Source: Campylobacterota bacterium
GTDB lineage: Bacteria; Campylobacterota; Campylobacteria; Campylobacterales; Sulfurovaceae
Direction of reading: 5' to 3'
NCBI GenBank assembly: GCA_030595845.1
Contig: JAUVCL010000035.1
Span: 1 to 14,874 of the forward strand
Length of the DNA: 14,874 bases
Under the pieces are notes generated by a model. The model saw only the letters and a list, made by a program, of their open reading frames with translations, did not search any database and had not been told where the DNA came from. A program made the translations under genes and the position numbers. Positions 1-7,534 of the stretch are shown here, one piece after another; position 1 is the first letter of the stretch; every line of letters starts with the position of its first letter.

Positions 1-374
1 AATGGCTTTGTGAATTTGAAATTATCAATATGATTGGAAAAGACAGTCTTGATATCACAACCCATGACAGAATGGTATTACTGGCTACCATAGGCCATAC
101 TCACCATGAACATGTAATTATCATTCACGGTACGGATACCATGTCTCTAACAGCAGAATATCTTGCTGATGGGGAATTGGAAAAATCTATTGTACTGACA
201 GGAGCAATGGTGCCTTACAGTATAGACCCTGTAGAAGCAACTGCAAATCTGTGTTCCGCGTATGGGTATCTCAATGCTTTAAAAGAGGAAGGTGTTTACA
301 TTGCCATGAATGGTGTGATAGGCAATCATGACAAGATAGGAAAAGATAAGAAATTAGGAAAATTTACTCTATAG
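1..374 (+). CDS. Short asparaginase-domain protein (5' end missing)
   Basis: The reading frame is already open at base 3 and ends with TAG at 372-374, so the gene begins upstream of the window; the first in-frame ATG (base 30) is probably internal. The visible 124 residues carry the second signature of the L-asparaginase family, HGTDTM, with the catalytic Thr-Asp pair, followed by a TGAM motif and a SIDPVEA segment. Full L-asparaginases are about 330 residues with two domains. This protein stops at the end of the N-terminal domain, as I recall for a short (about 160 residue) asparaginase-like family in Campylobacterota. Whether the short form hydrolyses asparagine is not known to me. Its last 11 bases overlap the end of the convergent HemF-like gene. 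Confidence 0.8.
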   Translation, partial: WLCEFEIINMIGKDSLDITTHDRMVLLATIGHTHHEHVIIIHGTDTMSLTAEYLADGELEKSIVLTGAMVPYSIDPVEATANLCSAYGYLNALKEEGVYIAMNGVIGNHDKIGKDKKLGKFTL

Positions 375-1350
375 GATATTTTTTATAATGTTTTCGTATC
401 GTATTGGCCAATAGTTTTTTACACTTTTCATCTACCGGTGTGGGTACTACCTTTGGTAAAACTTTCAATATCTGATTAAGCAAAAGATCTTGTGGTACAG
501 GCATTTTCTCACCCCACAAAGATAAAATATCCTTGTTGATATGAGAAGGTAATGAAGCCAAGATACCTAGATCATTTTGATCATGCTCAAGTAAAGCTGC
601 TCTTGTACCTCTGTCTTCTGTCAAGACTTGAAATAGATAGAGAGTATGATACGCAAGCTGTTCTTCTTTTTTCTCTTCTGTATAAGTAGATTGTAGCATT
701 AGTTTTGCAGAATAAATTGAGATGTAAGCGTCAATCAGAGATTCATAAAATACCAAAACAAATGCTTTTTCTTCTTCAAAACTTCCAGTACTATAATTTT
801 CAAGATAATAATGCGATACCCCACGATTCCTTCTCAATACAGGAATATTAAAATATGTGTCACCTTGCGCTGCGCCATCAGCATAAAGCTTACCCGTTGC
901 TTTTTTTAAGGTTTCACAAAAAATATTTTGATCTAACGTAGCTTCATTGAGAATAGAAGGATTAAGATCAGCCATGAGATGCCAACAGCCTTTTTCTTCT
1001 TTCATCTTTTCCCATGATACAGAGAAATGCAAAGAAGGTACATGAGGATTATCAGGATGTATGGTGGCACTGCATACTGAACTTGACTCTAATGTCTTAT
1101 CTTTTTTATCTTCATAATGTATTTCGGAAACATGGATAGAAGCCTGATTAAAAAGAGACTTGTCTCTTGCTTCATAGCGTTTGCCTCCACCATGTTTACC
1201 TTTGTCACATTCCCATAGGACAGACTTACAGGATTTTCCTTCTCCAAATTGCAAAGCCAATGCATTTAATTTTGATACAAAATAGACTTGCAGACCAGAA
1301 AAAAGGAGGTTTATTTCTTTAGCCTCTTCTGACTGTGCGGAGATTTTCAT
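364..1350 (-). CDS. Divergent HemF-like protein (oxygen-dependent coproporphyrinogen III oxidase family)
   Basis: This 328-residue protein aligns by eye along its length with aerobic coproporphyrinogen III oxidase, which decarboxylates coproporphyrinogen III to protoporphyrinogen IX in haem synthesis (E. coli HemF is 299 residues). Matching blocks in order are GGG and following residues at 54-75 (HemF GGGGRSRV...AGVNFS), IHPDNPHVP...H at 97-108 (HemF VHPHNPYVPTSH), a WHLMADLNP block at 123-131 (HemF WWFGGGFDLTP), RGV at 176-178 (HemF RGIGG), and DRGT...ILASLP at 246-268 (HemF DRGT...ILMSMP). His98, His108 and the Asp246-Arg247 pair are kept. The histidines that E. coli HemF has near 145 and 175 appear to be replaced here (Val171 for the second). 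It may be an enzyme with altered chemistry or a paralogue. It has no close upstream SD; the start is the first ATG after an extended -10 promoter. Confidence 0.65.
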   Translation of the reverse strand: MKISAQSEEAKEINLLFSGLQVYFVSKLNALALQFGEGKSCKSVLWECDKGKHGGGKRYEARDKSLFNQASIHVSEIHYEDKKDKTLESSSVCSATIHPDNPHVPSLHFSVSWEKMKEEKGCWHLMADLNPSILNEATLDQNIFCETLKKATGKLYADGAAQGDTYFNIPVLRRNRGVSHYYLENYSTGSFEEEKAFVLVFYESLIDAYISIYSAKLMLQSTYTEEKKEEQLAYHTLYLFQVLTEDRGTRAALLEHDQNDLGILASLPSHINKDILSLWGEKMPVPQDLLLNQILKVLPKVVPTPVDEKCKKLLANTIRKHYKKYPIE

Positions 1351-1375
1351 AAATAATAGCCTTGATTTTTGAGAA

Positions 1376-1397
1376 ATTATAGCATAGATGCATGCTA
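1376..1397 (-). promoter_or_regulatory. Extended -10 promoter with overlapping palindrome, upstream of HemF-like gene
   Basis: On the minus strand the sequence reads TGCTATAAT (1376-1384), a consensus extended -10 element about 26 bases before the ATG at 1350. No clear -35 is seen. A 6-base inverted repeat, TAGCAT (1380-1385) and ATGCTA (1392-1397), overlaps the -10 and could be an operator. The same 110-base gap also drives the divergent lipoprotein gene, for which a TAAAAT at 1415-1420 is a candidate -10. Function of the palindrome is inference. Confidence 0.4.
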
Positions 1398-1460
1398 ATT
1401 TTATTTCATTTTGATAAAATGTACCAGAAAAAGAATTAACAACAATAAAAAAGGTAAAAA

Positions 1461-1841
1461 ATGAAACTGCGTATTAGCATTGTAATATTAACTGCTTTAA
1501 GTTTTTCGGGATGTACAAGTCCTTCGAACCTACTCTCTTCACCGCAAACAAAAACAGCACCCAAAAATTATAAAACTTATAAAAATTATGACAATGCTCC
1601 AGAGTATAAGAAAGAAGCATTTGGGAAAGACCAACGTGCTGTTGGTCTAAGTACTAAAAATGATCCTAACTATAAATCATTTAGACCTATTTTAACTGAC
1701 GAAGAGACAAGAAAATGGTTTAGCAACAATATGTATTTATTGTGGGACAGACAAATCACAAAAAGTCAATATATAGCCCAAAGTACATCTAGGTTTCCTG
1801 CATATAAATATGAGTTCACTTTCATAGCTAATCATTTCTAA
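1461..1841 (+). CDS. Small lipoprotein of unknown function
   Basis: The 126-residue product starts with a lipoprotein signal peptide: MKLR, a hydrophobic stretch, then a lipobox ending SFSGC, so Cys18 would be lipidated and the protein exported to the envelope. After it comes a polar, Lys/Tyr-rich linker (residues about 30-50, NYKTYKNYDN) and a more structured C-terminal half containing WFSNNMYLLWDRQITKSQY and ending YEFTFIANHF. I do not recognise the family. An AAAAAGGT ribosome binding sequence lies 6-12 bases before the ATG. It is transcribed alone, divergently from the HemF-like gene, and ends just before a perfect hairpin. Confidence 0.75.
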   Translation: MKLRISIVILTALSFSGCTSPSNLLSSPQTKTAPKNYKTYKNYDNAPEYKKEAFGKDQRAVGLSTKNDPNYKSFRPILTDEETRKWFSNNMYLLWDRQITKSQYIAQSTSRFPAYKYEFTFIANHF

Positions 1842-1848
1842 AACATTT

Positions 1849-1875
1849 AGATCCTATTGTTTATCAATAGGATCT
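1849..1875. terminator. Bidirectional hairpin between convergent genes
   Basis: A perfect 11-base stem, AGATCCTATTG (1849-1859) and CAATAGGATCT (1865-1875), with a 5-base loop lies 8 bases after the lipoprotein stop and 12 bases before the queC stop. Its placement between convergent genes suggests a shared transcription terminator. Neither side has a long T tract, so strength is uncertain. Confidence 0.6.
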
Positions 1876-1886
1876 GTCATACTATG

Positions 1887-2549
1887 TTATTGATATTTAA
1901 TCGGGTCAACCAAACCCGCTTCTTTAAACCCTTTCAAACGTAATCTACAACTATCACACACACCACAAGCCAAACCTTCAAACTTATAACAACTCCAGGT
2001 ATCTTGCAAAGGAACAGAAAGGTCTAAAGATTTTTGCACTATTTGACTTTTTCTCAAAGCGACCAAAGGCATTTTTATCTCCAGTTTTGTCTCCTCTTTC
2101 GTACCAAGGTTAATCGCATCTTGCATCTTTTGTATATAACTTTCTCGACAATCAGGATACCCAGAACTGTCTTCTTCCACCACACCAATGTACAAAGCTT
2201 CCGCCCCATGCTTTTCAGCCACCGCAGCCGCAATAGAAAGAAAAATGCCATTTCGGAAAGGTACATAGGTTACAGGCACGCCCTCTTCTATGCCTCCAGT
2301 AGGGACATCTATACTTTTATCTGTCAAAGCAGAAGCACCAATCTGTTCAAAAAAAGGAAGATCTATTTCGTAACTTTGACTTGCATGCACAGAGGCTGCC
2401 ACTTTACGAAAACATTCTACTTCTTTCTGTTGGGTTCTCTGTCCGTAGTTAAAATGCAAAGCAATAATGTCATAGCCTTCATCTTCTGCCATTCTGGCAG
2501 ACAAAGCACTGTCCATCCCTCCAGAGATGATACATACTGCAGATTTCAT
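1887..2549 (-). CDS. queC: 7-cyano-7-deazaguanine synthase QueC
   Basis: QueC converts 7-carboxy-7-deazaguanine, ammonia and ATP to preQ0, the precursor of queuosine in tRNA. The 220-residue protein has the PP-loop ATP pyrophosphatase motif SGGMDS at residues 9-14, the family segments LHFNYGQR (31-38) and VPFRNG (96-101), and the zinc-binding cysteines at 187, 195, 198 and 201 (CYKFEGLACGVCDSC). The frame is open to an ATG at 2633, but that start would add 28 residues before the conserved N terminus and would overlap ybeY. The ATG at 2549 sits behind a good AAAGGAG site and matches the family start, so I chose it. It is transcribed divergently from ybeY with an 82-base gap. Confidence 0.95.
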   Translation of the reverse strand: MKSAVCIISGGMDSALSARMAEDEGYDIIALHFNYGQRTQQKEVECFRKVAASVHASQSYEIDLPFFEQIGASALTDKSIDVPTGGIEEGVPVTYVPFRNGIFLSIAAAVAEKHGAEALYIGVVEEDSSGYPDCRESYIQKMQDAINLGTKEETKLEIKMPLVALRKSQIVQKSLDLSVPLQDTWSCYKFEGLACGVCDSCRLRLKGFKEAGLVDPIKYQ

Positions 2550-2631
2550 TATATTCTCCTTTGTCATAGAGCAAAGCTCCATGAAAATAAGTTTTACTGC
2601 CATTTTACCAAGATTAGGGTAAACTTCGAGC

Positions 2632-3069
2632 ATGATAGATTTGGATAATCAAACAACATTGGAAATCAATTTGGACCTGCTTGAAGAGATTGCACAAACA
2701 CTCTCAACAAAAGAAGTAGAACTCATCATTACCGATGACCAAACGATGCAGACCCTCAATGCAGAACATAGAGATAAGAACACTGTCACTGATGTACTCT
2801 CTTTTCCTATGGATACCCCCTTTACAGAGCAGTCAATCTTTGGTATGCCTTTGGGGTCTATTGTTATTGCAGCGTCATTTGTGAAAGACAAAGCAGCCTA
2901 TTTTGCTCACAGTGAACAAGATGAACTCTCTTTGCTCTTTATCCATGGCATGCTTCATCTACTTGGCTTTGATCATGAAGTTGACAGCGGGGAAATGAGA
3001 CTAAGAGAAAAAGAGCTCATAGAACAATTTGATCTACCAAAAAGTTTAATCGTAAGAATGGAATATTAA
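2632..3069 (+). CDS. ybeY: Endoribonuclease YbeY (16S rRNA maturation)
   Basis: YbeY is a small zinc-dependent endoribonuclease for 16S rRNA 3' end processing and ribosome quality control. The 145-residue protein, typical for the family, has the signature HGMLHLLGFDH at residues 105-115, whose three histidines (105, 109, 115) bind the metal. Upstream is the conserved TDVLSFP segment (53-59) preceded by LNAEHRDKN. The start ATG has only a weak AGGG about 13 bases upstream, so expression may be modest. The antiporter gene follows after 20 bases. Confidence 0.93.
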   Translation: MIDLDNQTTLEINLDLLEEIAQTLSTKEVELIITDDQTMQTLNAEHRDKNTVTDVLSFPMDTPFTEQSIFGMPLGSIVIAASFVKDKAAYFAHSEQDELSLLFIHGMLHLLGFDHEVDSGEMRLREKELIEQFDLPKSLIVRMEY

Positions 3070-3089
3070 AATAGATATGGAGAATTAAA

Positions 3090-4022
3090 ATGGATTTTGT
3101 TATTTTTGTCATTGCCATGGGCGTATTGATCTGGGGTGCAGACCTCATGATAGTCCAGAGTGAACGTATCGCACTAAGATTTAAAATACCGGAGTTTATC
3201 ATTGGAGCAACCCTGATAGCCCTTGGTACGTCTCTACCTGAGATGGCTGCAAGTATCGCCGCAAGTTTAGATGGAAAATCTGATATTGCCATAGCCAACG
3301 TGATAGGAAGTAATATACTGAACATCACCCTTGTCCTCTCCGCTGTATTTATCATTGCAAAAAAGATAAGCCCAAACAGAGACTTCTTTGCCAAAGACAG
3401 TACCTGGGCACTGGTACCTGTACTCGTGTTTATATTGATGATACTCGATGGTGTCATTGACAGATTTGATGCAACACTTTTGTTACTTTTAATGGGCGCT
3501 TACCTGATGTTTTTGCTTCAAGATGCAAAAAATATCCCGGAGGAAGATCTCGAAGAGCTGAATGAAGGTGATTTTTCATGGATCAAGACCATACCTTTTC
3601 TTATTGCTGGTATTTTTTTAGTGATGATCGGTGCGCATTTTTCTATTGAAAGTGCTTCAGAGATAGCCAAAAGATTTGGTATTTCAGAATGGATCATAGG
3701 AATCATCATGATATCACTTGGTACGTCATTGCCAGAATTGGTTGTCAGTATTTCTGCTGCAGTCAGAGGCAAAGTAGACATGGCCATAGGAAATATCATT
3801 GGGTCAAATATGGCAAATACCACTGTTGTTCTAGGGGCAGCAGCCTTTGTAAACCCTATGAATATTGATGCATCTCTGTACATCTTTGATATTGCTACCA
3901 TGCTCGTAGCGACACTGCTACTTGTGTTTATCACTGCCAACAAACTCTATACTAAATCTGCAGGTATCAGTCTCATCATCATCTTGGGACTCTTCTTAAA
4001 TAATACCCTGCAAAGTATCTAA
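3090..4022 (+). CDS. Calcium/sodium antiporter, YrbG/CaCA family
   Basis: The 310-residue inner membrane protein belongs to the cation/Ca2+ exchanger superfamily. It shows the two inverted alpha repeats, each with GTSLPE (residues 46-51 and 211-216) followed by a conserved N-x-x-G-S-N block (NVIGSN at 70-75, NIIGSN at 235-240). The glutamates in these motifs are the ion ligands in the family. About ten hydrophobic spans are visible, with a short acidic cytoplasmic loop (EEDLEELNEGD, about 151-161) between the halves. A GGAG site lies just before the ATG. The gene probably shares a transcript with ybeY. The transported ion pair is inferred from the family; similar proteins can be K+ or H+ dependent. 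Confidence 0.9.
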   Translation: MDFVIFVIAMGVLIWGADLMIVQSERIALRFKIPEFIIGATLIALGTSLPEMAASIAASLDGKSDIAIANVIGSNILNITLVLSAVFIIAKKISPNRDFFAKDSTWALVPVLVFILMILDGVIDRFDATLLLLLMGAYLMFLLQDAKNIPEEDLEELNEGDFSWIKTIPFLIAGIFLVMIGAHFSIESASEIAKRFGISEWIIGIIMISLGTSLPELVVSISAAVRGKVDMAIGNIIGSNMANTTVVLGAAAFVNPMNIDASLYIFDIATMLVATLLLVFITANKLYTKSAGISLIIILGLFLNNTLQSI

Positions 4023-4036
4023 ATCTAACCTTACTG

Positions 4037-4059
4037 GTTACCACGTTGTACGTGGTAAC
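4037..4059. repeat. REP-like perfect palindrome between convergent genes
   Basis: A 9-base perfect stem, GTTACCACG (4037-4045) and CGTGGTAAC (4051-4059), with loop TTGTA lies 14 bases after the antiporter stop and 17 bases before the mrdA stop. It may act as a bidirectional terminator, though no T tract follows. The arm and the trailing GAGAA resemble dispersed REP-type palindromes of the form GTTCCCACGC...GCGTGGGAACGAGA that I recall from many environmental proteobacteria. That assignment is inference. Confidence 0.55.
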
Positions 4060-4076
4060 GAGAAGCTACTCTTGCC

Positions 4077-5999
4077 CTAGAAAAGGTCTAGAGATGAAGG
4101 CTTTGGTCTCTTCACTGCTTTTTGTTTCACTTTACGGATCTCTTCTTCAGTATAAATATCTATACTTGCATCGTCTACAACTGTTGTATTATGATCTGCC
4201 ACCATGGTGTCAGATTTTTGATGAAAGTAACCGTGTGAAAAAAGCCATTTATAAATATCTGCTGCAATAGGCCCAGAAGTACTTCCCCCATGTCCACCAT
4301 GCTCAACAAGTACAGTCACGATGTACTTAGGATCATCATAAGGTGCATAGGTTGTGATCCATGCATGTGATCTATGAAAATACGCCAGCTCATGTTCTTT
4401 TAGACGATTCACTGTAGACTGAGGAATGGAAGTAACCTGAGAAGTCCCTGTTTTACCCGCAACAGTGATCGGTAATTTACTCATCGTTTTAAAGCCTGTC
4501 CCACCTGGCGTATTACAGACATCATACATCCCTCTTCTGATCTCATTAAGATATTGTCGAGATAAGGCAATATGCTTTATCTCCGGAGCAATGACCTTAC
4601 CGTCAACCTCCCTGGCTATGCGAGGCGTCGCAAGATAGGAAGTAGCAAGCAGACCTGTATTACGTGCCACTTGCAGCGGTGTGACCAGGTCATACCCCTG
4701 ACCTATGGCTGCGATCACCGTCTCTCCCCTGTACCATGGCTTATTAAATCGTTTTCTCTTCCATGCCTGATCTGGCATAATACCCGAATATTCACGTGGT
4801 AGATCAACACCTGTTTTTACACCATAACCAAAGGTACGAAGGTTTTTTGCCATGGCATTGATACCTACAGCTAAACTCTTTTTATAAAAATAAACGTCAC
4901 AACTCTCCCGAATAGCTTTGCGTAAAGGTACCGTACCATGTCCATATTTTTTCCAACATCTGAATTTATGCGAACTTTTTCCTATCGTGATATGTCCATT
5001 ACAAAATTCTGAATTTCCTAATATATTTGGCTTTGCTTTTTCAAAGGCCAGTGCCATAGACATTTTGATCGCGGAACCCGGAGGATAAGTTCCATGTATA
5101 AATTTGTTGGTAAAAGGATGTGCAAGATCATTTTGTAAGGCTTTCCAGTCTTTAGTACTAATGCCACCAACAAACATGTTGGGATCATAAGAAGGATAAC
5201 TCACTGCCGATAACACTTCTCCATTCGTTCGCATCACGATAGCAACACCCGTCTGCTCTCCAAAACGTTCATAGATCATTTTCTGAAGATCAATGTCAAT
5301 ATTCAGACGTAAATTTTTATTGTCTTTAGGGTTTTCTTTTTCAAGGACTGCTATGGCTTTATTGGTTGCTGTGACTTTAGAGATCTCATAACCCAATTCA
5401 CCTTGCAATACATGATTATAATGGCGCTCTAGACCACTCTTACCTACTTTACCCACTTCATCCACAACAGCATCTTTTTTATTTTCTTTTCTATTTGATC
5501 TGCCCGTATATCCTACAATGTGTGCAGAAATTTTACCGTAAGGATAATAACGTTTTGTTTCTGCTTCTATTTTAAGATTTTCTACCAAACTTAAATTTGG
5601 GTAAGCCCCCATCATTGCTGCATAATGTATAAAATCGACCACTTTAATGTAGTTATGATTGTAAGGTGAATTATGTTTTTTATACACCTTCCTCATCACT
5701 GTTTCATTGAGATCGGGAAAGGTTTCAACCAAGGTATCTATCACAGCCGTTAAACGTTCACTTTTTGCCTTTAAGTGTGGCGCGATCAAAAGTGAAAAAC
5801 CTATCCGGTTCATTGCTAGCAGGTTACCGTTGATATCATTTATCTCACCCCTTACGGGCTTGATGAACTGCTTTCTTTCTACATTGTCTTTTGCCAACCC
5901 CTCATAGTAAAAATTAGATTTAATACTTACATGATACAGCCGAGTGATCATCACACCCCAAAAAACAAGAAAAATCACTAGGATGAACTTATATCTCAT
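4077..5999 (-). CDS. mrdA: Penicillin-binding protein 2 (peptidoglycan transpeptidase MrdA)
   Basis: PBP2 is the class B transpeptidase that crosslinks peptidoglycan during lateral wall growth. It partners RodA and the MreBCD rod complex. The 640-residue protein has an N-terminal membrane anchor (residues 4-22), the PBP dimerisation/pedestal region, and a transpeptidase domain with all three catalytic motifs: SAIK at 309-312 (nucleophile Ser309), SCD at 366-368, and KTGTS at 516-520. The SxD form of the second motif, followed by VYFYK, is typical of PBP2 rather than PBP3. The C-terminal tail (about 595-640) is polar and Lys-rich. Its ATG overlaps the end of the preceding membrane protein gene by 4 bases, implying translational coupling. 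It is the last gene of the envelope operon. Confidence 0.95.
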   Translation of the reverse strand: MRYKFILVIFLVFWGVMITRLYHVSIKSNFYYEGLAKDNVERKQFIKPVRGEINDINGNLLAMNRIGFSLLIAPHLKAKSERLTAVIDTLVETFPDLNETVMRKVYKKHNSPYNHNYIKVVDFIHYAAMMGAYPNLSLVENLKIEAETKRYYPYGKISAHIVGYTGRSNRKENKKDAVVDEVGKVGKSGLERHYNHVLQGELGYEISKVTATNKAIAVLEKENPKDNKNLRLNIDIDLQKMIYERFGEQTGVAIVMRTNGEVLSAVSYPSYDPNMFVGGISTKDWKALQNDLAHPFTNKFIHGTYPPGSAIKMSMALAFEKAKPNILGNSEFCNGHITIGKSSHKFRCWKKYGHGTVPLRKAIRESCDVYFYKKSLAVGINAMAKNLRTFGYGVKTGVDLPREYSGIMPDQAWKRKRFNKPWYRGETVIAAIGQGYDLVTPLQVARNTGLLATSYLATPRIAREVDGKVIAPEIKHIALSRQYLNEIRRGMYDVCNTPGGTGFKTMSKLPITVAGKTGTSQVTSIPQSTVNRLKEHELAYFHRSHAWITTYAPYDDPKYIVTVLVEHGGHGGSTSGPIAADIYKWLFSHGYFHQKSDTMVADHNTTVVDDASIDIYTEEEIRKVKQKAVKRPKPSSLDLF

Positions 6000-6451
6000 A
6001 AGATCACCACAATAAGCATATCCACTATCAGTGAATAGAGTAAAATCGTATCTAAAACGATACTTTTTGTTTGAAAAATAAAATCAAAAGCAAATAAACT
6101 GCCTAAATAAAAGAGATCTAAGAGTATCACAGATAACAAGGGTGTACACACTCTGCATCTTCGAAAATGTGTTAAGGAAGGGTAGATCCCTACATAAAAA
6201 AGTAGTGTGACAATAAGTGTAAAAAAGAGTGGTAAAGTGAGATTGACTTCAAGGTTGATCATATACACAATAGCAATCAAAATAGCGATTAAGCTACCTC
6301 TTTCTATACCCTGAATTAAAACATAAGACATAGCGCCTATGAAAAGAGGTAAAAAAACATATATGGAGATAAGCATAGGATAAAAAACAACGAACAAAAG
6401 AATAAAGAGCCAAAAAAGTGGTTTGGAGATTGAAAATAGTTTTAAATTCAT
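5996..6451 (-). CDS. Small integral membrane protein, MreD-like
   Basis: The 151-residue product is almost entirely hydrophobic, with about five membrane spans and one basic cytosolic loop around FRRCRVCT (about residues 96-103). Sequence alone gives no firm family. Its size, topology and position directly before mrdA, with a 4-base overlap, match where MreD lies in many mre-mrd clusters, so an MreD-like role in cell shape is the best inference. The ATG lies one base after the stop of the acetyltransferase gene (TAA-T-ATG) and lacks a clear SD, so it likely depends on coupled translation. Confidence 0.6.
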   Translation of the reverse strand: MNLKLFSISKPLFWLFILLFVVFYPMLISIYVFLPLFIGAMSYVLIQGIERGSLIAILIAIVYMINLEVNLTLPLFFTLIVTLLFYVGIYPSLTHFRRCRVCTPLLSVILLDLFYLGSLFAFDFIFQTKSIVLDTILLYSLIVDMLIVVIL

Positions 6452-6452
6452 A

Positions 6453-6917
6453 TTAAGTCAATTTATAAACCAGTGCCACTTCGTTACAAATAGGGAAATG
6501 GATACATTTAATACAATCTGCCCAAATTTTATGTTCAGGTATTACCTCTTTGTTGATCTCTTTAAAATCAAGTTTTTGAAAAAACAGTGGCAAATAAGTT
6601 AAGACCAGTACATCCTCTTCCACACCTAGTGCACTTGCTTCCTTCAAGGTAAACTCAACCAAGCGCTGACCTATTTTTTGACCTCTATAGGCTTCATCGA
6701 CAATAAGACTTCTGATCTCCGCTAAACGTTTGGAATGTACGTGTAAAGCAGTATAACCAACCAGTTTATCACCCTTTTTAGCTAAAACATAAGAGCGAAT
6801 ATTGGTTGCCACTTCATCTTCTGTCCGATTAAGGATGATCCCATCCTTTACTTCAGAAGAAACCAGTGCCTGCATTGCAGGAATATCGCTCAGTTTTGCT
6901 TTGATCAGTTCTATCAC
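6453..6917 (-). CDS. Short ArgA-type GNAT N-acetyltransferase
   Basis: A 154-residue GNAT-fold protein. The acetyl-CoA binding motif A is seen at IRSLIVDEAYRGQKIGQRLV (residues 68-87). The C-terminal block HKIWADCIKC..FP.CNEVA (129-147), with cysteines 135, 138 and 144, is characteristic of the short N-acetylglutamate synthase group that starts arginine synthesis, in which the GNAT domain stands alone without the kinase-like domain of E. coli ArgA. The substrate assignment is family inference. The start is GTG at 6915-6917, overlapping the engB stop by one base (TAGTG). Confidence 0.8.
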   Translation of the reverse strand: MIELIKAKLSDIPAMQALVSSEVKDGIILNRTEDEVATNIRSYVLAKKGDKLVGYTALHVHSKRLAEIRSLIVDEAYRGQKIGQRLVEFTLKEASALGVEEDVLVLTYLPLFFQKLDFKEINKEVIPEHKIWADCIKCIHFPICNEVALVYKLT

Positions 6918-7534
6918 TACTCTACCTCATCCTCTACAGCAAAAATAGTTTGCAATATAATTTGATGCACTCTGTCATGACCGTTCTTTTTCAAATTCGA
7001 TACCGTAATGGAACCTGGGAACTCTCTTTTGAGTTTACTGCGCTCTTTTTGGTTGAGTTTATCTATTTTCGTAAATACAGTGAGGTATTTTTGGTCAGGA
7101 CGGATAAATTCTGAAATGTACGCTTCCACATCGTCATCGATCAGTGCATGAGGGTGACGTGCATCACGAAGATGAATAAAAAGACGTATAGAGACACGGT
7201 GTTGGATGAACTCTACAAGATTTTTCTGCCACACTTCTTTAAGTGTTTTAGAGACTTTGGCATACCCAAAACCCGGAAGATCGACAAAACGTACAGGATA
7301 GCTCTGTTCGTTATAAAGGTATCTGGTTTCAAAAAAGTTGATCAGCTGTGTTTTACCGGGAGTTGCCGAAGATTTTGCCAGATTTTTTCTCTGGGTCAAT
7401 GAATTTAAAGTAGAACTTTTACCTACGTTGGAGCGACCTAAAAAAACCACTTCACTCATATCTTCAGGCAAAGAATCAGCGATACTCTGTGCCGATTTAA
7501 TAAAGTGCGCTTCTACAACGCGAGGAATACTCAT
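6917..7534 (-). CDS. engB: Ribosome biogenesis GTP-binding protein EngB (YsxC/YihA)
   Basis: EngB is a small TRAFAC-class GTPase needed for assembly of the large ribosomal subunit. The 205-residue protein has all G motifs: G1 GRSNVGKS (33-40), G2 TPGKT (58-62), G3 DLPGFG (85-90), G4 TKID (155-158) and G5 SNLKK (179-183). Length and motif spacing are standard for the family. Its ATG overlaps the lptA stop by 4 bases and its stop overlaps the following acetyltransferase start by one base, so it lies deep within a coupled operon. Confidence 0.95.
   Translation of the reverse strand: MSIPRVVEAHFIKSAQSIADSLPEDMSEVVFLGRSNVGKSSTLNSLTQRKNLAKSSATPGKTQLINFFETRYLYNEQSYPVRFVDLPGFGYAKVSKTLKEVWQKNLVEFIQHRVSIRLFIHLRDARHPHALIDDDVEAYISEFIRPDQKYLTVFTKIDKLNQKERSKLKREFPGSITVSNLKKNGHDRVHQIILQTIFAVEDEVE

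Noticed and set aside
2550..2631. Possible preQ1 riboswitch in the queC leader
   Set aside because: The leader is short and shows no preQ1 aptamer layout; only a tiny GAGC/GCTC repeat is present.
2034..2648. Plus-strand 204-codon frame
   Set aside because: It lies entirely antisense to queC and the queC upstream region, has no recognisable protein features and a low-complexity Phe/His/Ser-rich composition; queC motifs prove the minus strand is coding.
3017..3943. Two minus-strand frames (146 and 141 codons) under the antiporter
   Set aside because: Both are antisense shadows of ybeY/antiporter sequence whose alpha repeats are clear on the plus strand.
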